Shown here: positions 62,147 to 64,000 of the stretch, one piece after another
How positions within the stretch are numbered: the first letter of the stretch is position 1
Layout of the letters: each line of letters starts with the position of its first letter
Assembly: GCA_030066595.1 (NCBI GenBank)
Contig: JASJBI010000060.1
Coordinates: 1 to 64,000 of the forward strand
Direction of reading: 5' to 3'
Source: Alphaproteobacteria bacterium
Lineage (GTDB): Bacteria; Pseudomonadota; Alphaproteobacteria; JAJFFI01
Length of the DNA stretch: 64,000 nucleotides
Notes under the pieces: generated by a model
Told to the model about the DNA's origin: nothing
Databases searched by the model: none
What the model saw: the letters and a program-made list of their open reading frames with translations, nothing else
Position numbers and translations under genes: made by a program

Positions 62147-63462
62147 AAGCGGCGCGCCAGCACCAGCGTCAGCGCGCCGGCGCCCGCCACCAAGCCGAGG
62201 GCGACCAGGATGTTCTCCAGGAGCTCGGGTGCCAGGATCAGGAGCGCGCCGAGCCCGAGCATCATCAGGCCCGACAAGAGCTTGAGCGACCGGCCGCCGG
62301 CCTCGCTGAGCTTGCGAGTGCCCAATGTGGCGGTGAAGGCGGCGACGATCACAAAGAGCGGCACGACATAGACCACATTGTAGAGCGCCAGATAGGCGTA
62401 GTAGCCGAGACCGCTCAGCTCGTGCAGCGTCAGGACGCGGGTGAAGACCAGGGGAAAACCCGCCGTGCAGAGCAGTTCGTAAGCGTTGGCGACCAGCGCC
62501 AGGGCGACGGTGCCGAACAGCATCGCCGGCAGGCTGGAGGCGCTCAACAGCCCGCGCATGCGCTCGAACAGGCGCGGCTTGGCCCCTTCCGGGATCGAGA
62601 GGGTCGCGCCGCGCTGGAACCAAAAGAAGTCCTTGATGTTGAGGACGGCGAGGCCGACCGCAATAGCGCCGGCGACCACGGTGACCGCGCGCAGGTGGCC
62701 GATCACCATGAACAGGTTCAGCCAGGCGGCCATGAACAGGAAATAGACCAGGCCGGAGATCAAGACGAAGGTGCCGCCGACCAGCGCCATGCGGGCGCGG
62801 CTCCTGAGATGCACCATCAGGCTCAGCAGGAACAGCAGCACGAAGAAGGCGCAGGGATTGAACGCGTCCAGCCCGCCCAAGAGCACCGTCAGGACCGGCA
62901 GCGACAGCGCGGCCGGGTCGACCGTGCCCAGGATCGGGATCGAGAGCGGCGGTGCGCGCGGCTCAGCCGGCTGGGCCGCGCCGCCGCCCGCCAGGAGCCG
63001 GCCCCGGCACGCCGTCAGCCGCTCTCGCAGATATGCGCCGGTGGTCTCCCGTGTCTCGAAACCCATGACCAGCTCGCCGCAGAAGAGGAAGCCCGGCACG
63101 GCGCTGGCCGTCTCTCCGATGCTGGCCGCGAGCGCGTCGTAAAGGGCGGCGTTTTCGGGATTGCCGGAGACCTCCAGTTCGTAGGCCGCGAGCCAGGGCA
63201 AGGCCTCGCTGAGCTCCACCACCGCGGGCCAGGCCCGGCGGCAATGCGGGCAGGTGTGGGTCCAGAAGAAGTAGAGGTTGACGGTGAGCTCGCCCGCGGC
63301 CCCGCGCACGTGCCAGGGCGCGATCTCCTCCAGGCGCTCGGTTGTCGGCGGCGGTTCGGCCTGCGCCGTCGCCGCAACCGGCGCGCAGATCAGGCCGGCG
63401 ATCGCGACGACGGCGGAAAGAAGGGCGCGCAGGCCGAGGCGTCGTTCAACCAAATCCATCAT
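62125..63462 (-). CDS. thioredoxin-like/DsbD-like membrane fusion protein
   Basis: A 445-residue protein. A signal peptide (LLSAVVAIAGLICAPVAATAQA) leads to a periplasmic thioredoxin-like domain with the active site CPHC (Cys71-Cys74). From about residue 190 there are some seven or eight membrane helices with NPCAFFVLLFLLS and LLCTAGFPLVF, the paired cysteines of a CcdA/DsbD-type electron carrier. It thus looks like a self-contained system passing electrons from the cytoplasm to a periplasmic thiol domain. Partner unknown. Start ATG at 63462 (a second ATG follows at once). Confidence 0.82.
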   Translation of the reverse strand: MMDLVERRLGLRALLSAVVAIAGLICAPVAATAQAEPPPTTERLEEIAPWHVRGAAGELTVNLYFFWTHTCPHCRRAWPAVVELSEALPWLAAYELEVSGNPENAALYDALAASIGETASAVPGFLFCGELVMGFETRETTGAYLRERLTACRGRLLAGGGAAQPAEPRAPPLSIPILGTVDPAALSLPVLTVLLGGLDAFNPCAFFVLLFLLSLMVHLRSRARMALVGGTFVLISGLVYFLFMAAWLNLFMVIGHLRAVTVVAGAIAVGLAVLNIKDFFWFQRGATLSIPEGAKPRLFERMRGLLSASSLPAMLFGTVALALVANAYELLCTAGFPLVFTRVLTLHELSGLGYYAYLALYNVVYVVPLFVIVAAFTATLGTRKLSEAGGRSLKLLSGLMMLGLGALLILAPELLENILVALGLVAGAGALTLVLARRFQAVSGR

Positions 63463-63626
63463 GGTGGGAGATATTCAGGAGCGGATCGCCCGCGCCCGCA
63501 TTGATGTCCCGCAAGCCTCTTCAGGTGTGGCTGCCCGGACCGATAACGCCTGTTGCGCTCTCGTGATACACTGCGCGCCGACGACGCCGTCGCCGGAGAG
63601 CGCGGCGCGGGGAGGGACGGGCCTCG

Positions 63627-64000
63627 ATGTTGTTCACGACCGCTGCCGACAGGCGGCCCTATCACCTGGGTAGCTTTCCGCTCGAAGCCTTGCCGCGGGA
63701 CGACGCGGTGACCGCGGTGGAGGCGGCGCGTCCGGCCATCTCGGCGCCGGCCGATCAACTGGCGCCCGACGATCCCCTGGGCCGGGCGGCCCGCGCCTAT
63801 CGCGAGCTGTTCGCGCCCATGGTGGCGGACGAGCCCGCCCCGGCCCGCGCGCCGGTGCCGGACGACGTCGCGCGGCGCATGATCGACGTCAAGGGTTATG
63901 CCTATTTCATGAACGCCTCCCAGGTGGGGATCTGCCGCATTCCCGAGAGCGCCTGGTTCGCGGGCGCGGTGCCGGAGGATCACGACCACGCGGTGGTCCT
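63627..64000 (+). CDS. reductive-dehalogenase-family-like protein, 3'-truncated by window edge
   Basis: Reading frame open to the end of the window (124 residues seen). ATG at 63627 has a GGGGAGGG ribosome site. The N-terminus (RPYHLGSFPLEALPR) is followed, near residue 90, by MIDVKGYAYFMNASQVGICRIPESAW and then HDHAVVL. The GYxxxxxxVGICRIP run resembles the conserved start of corrinoid-dependent reductive dehalogenase and related Fe-S proteins. The diagnostic cofactor and Fe-S cluster motifs would be beyond the window, so the identity is tentative. It lies 164 bp from the divergent redox gene. Confidence 0.55.
   Translation, partial: MLFTTAADRRPYHLGSFPLEALPRDDAVTAVEAARPAISAPADQLAPDDPLGRAARAYRELFAPMVADEPAPARAPVPDDVARRMIDVKGYAYFMNASQVGICRIPESAWFAGAVPEDHDHAVV

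Overview
The window is gene-dense, high-G+C DNA with no tRNA, rRNA, transposase, phage or CRISPR locus that I could find. Gene content and order point to an alphaproteobacterium, most likely of the Rhodospirillales or a neighbouring order. The pointers are the block rpmH-rnpA-yidD-yidC-engB-argB-(HAD nucleotidase)-dapD-dapE, the block truA-fmt-def-rmuC, the SRP RNA gene next to dnaX-ybaB-recR, and the block nudC-pheA-kdsB-cytochrome c-hisN. This assignment is inference from synteny, not from a search.

Layout. 1-2.9 kb: tail of a GNAT acetyltransferase, an MBL-fold hydrolase, an unrecognised lower-G+C membrane-anchored protein with an internal duplication, and a DUF427 protein. 3-8 kb: a small potassium channel, a TetR regulator with an AhpD-like peroxidase (two matching operator-like sites), a DMT exporter and an SLC13-type permease. 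8.1-13.9 kb: panB-panC, gamma-glutamyltransferase, trans-aconitate methyltransferase and an orphan histidine kinase. 14-25.5 kb: a tiny secreted CxxC-repeat protein, then the ribosome/RNase P/membrane-insertase operon (with a very good sigma70-type promoter), argB, a DUF2336-GGDEF pair, a HAD nucleotidase, and dapD-dapE with a membrane protein.

25.5-32.1 kb holds an accessory envelope cassette: TetR regulator, RND/MMPL exporter, LolA-like periplasmic protein, outer-membrane barrel, and a secreted Asp-box protein. It lies between dapE and truA, which I would expect to be near neighbours. 32.1-45.8 kb returns to housekeeping: truA-fmt-def, rmuC, a class III nucleotidyl cyclase with an unassigned N-terminal domain, a DUF4139 protein, recR-ybaB-dnaX with ffs, nudC, a prephenate dehydratase fused in frame to an XRE-type HTH domain, kdsB, a membrane-anchored cytochrome c and hisN.

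45.8-52.6 kb is a yejABEF-type oligopeptide ABC importer operon interrupted twice: by a short odd ORF between yejB and yejE, and by a four-helix-bundle (S23-type) gene between yejE and yejF that is bracketed by inverted arrays of a 7-bp repeat. 52.6-57 kb: a hydroxyacid dehydrogenase, a DedA-like protein, a MarR regulator, an M17 aminopeptidase and a GST. 57-61.2 kb: a TRAP transporter (dctP-dctQ-dctM) followed on the same strand by an extra TAXI-type binding protein. 61.5-64 kb: a 2OG-Fe(II) oxygenase-like protein, a thioredoxin/DsbD-like fusion, and the N-terminus of what looks like a reductive-dehalogenase-family protein cut by the window edge.

The most unusual items are the CxxC-repeat secreted protein, the HTH-prephenate dehydratase fusion, the repeat-bracketed four-helix-bundle cassette inside the yej operon, the four-part envelope cassette, and the cyclase with the unassigned N-terminus. 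No single previously undescribed system is proven by the sequence alone.
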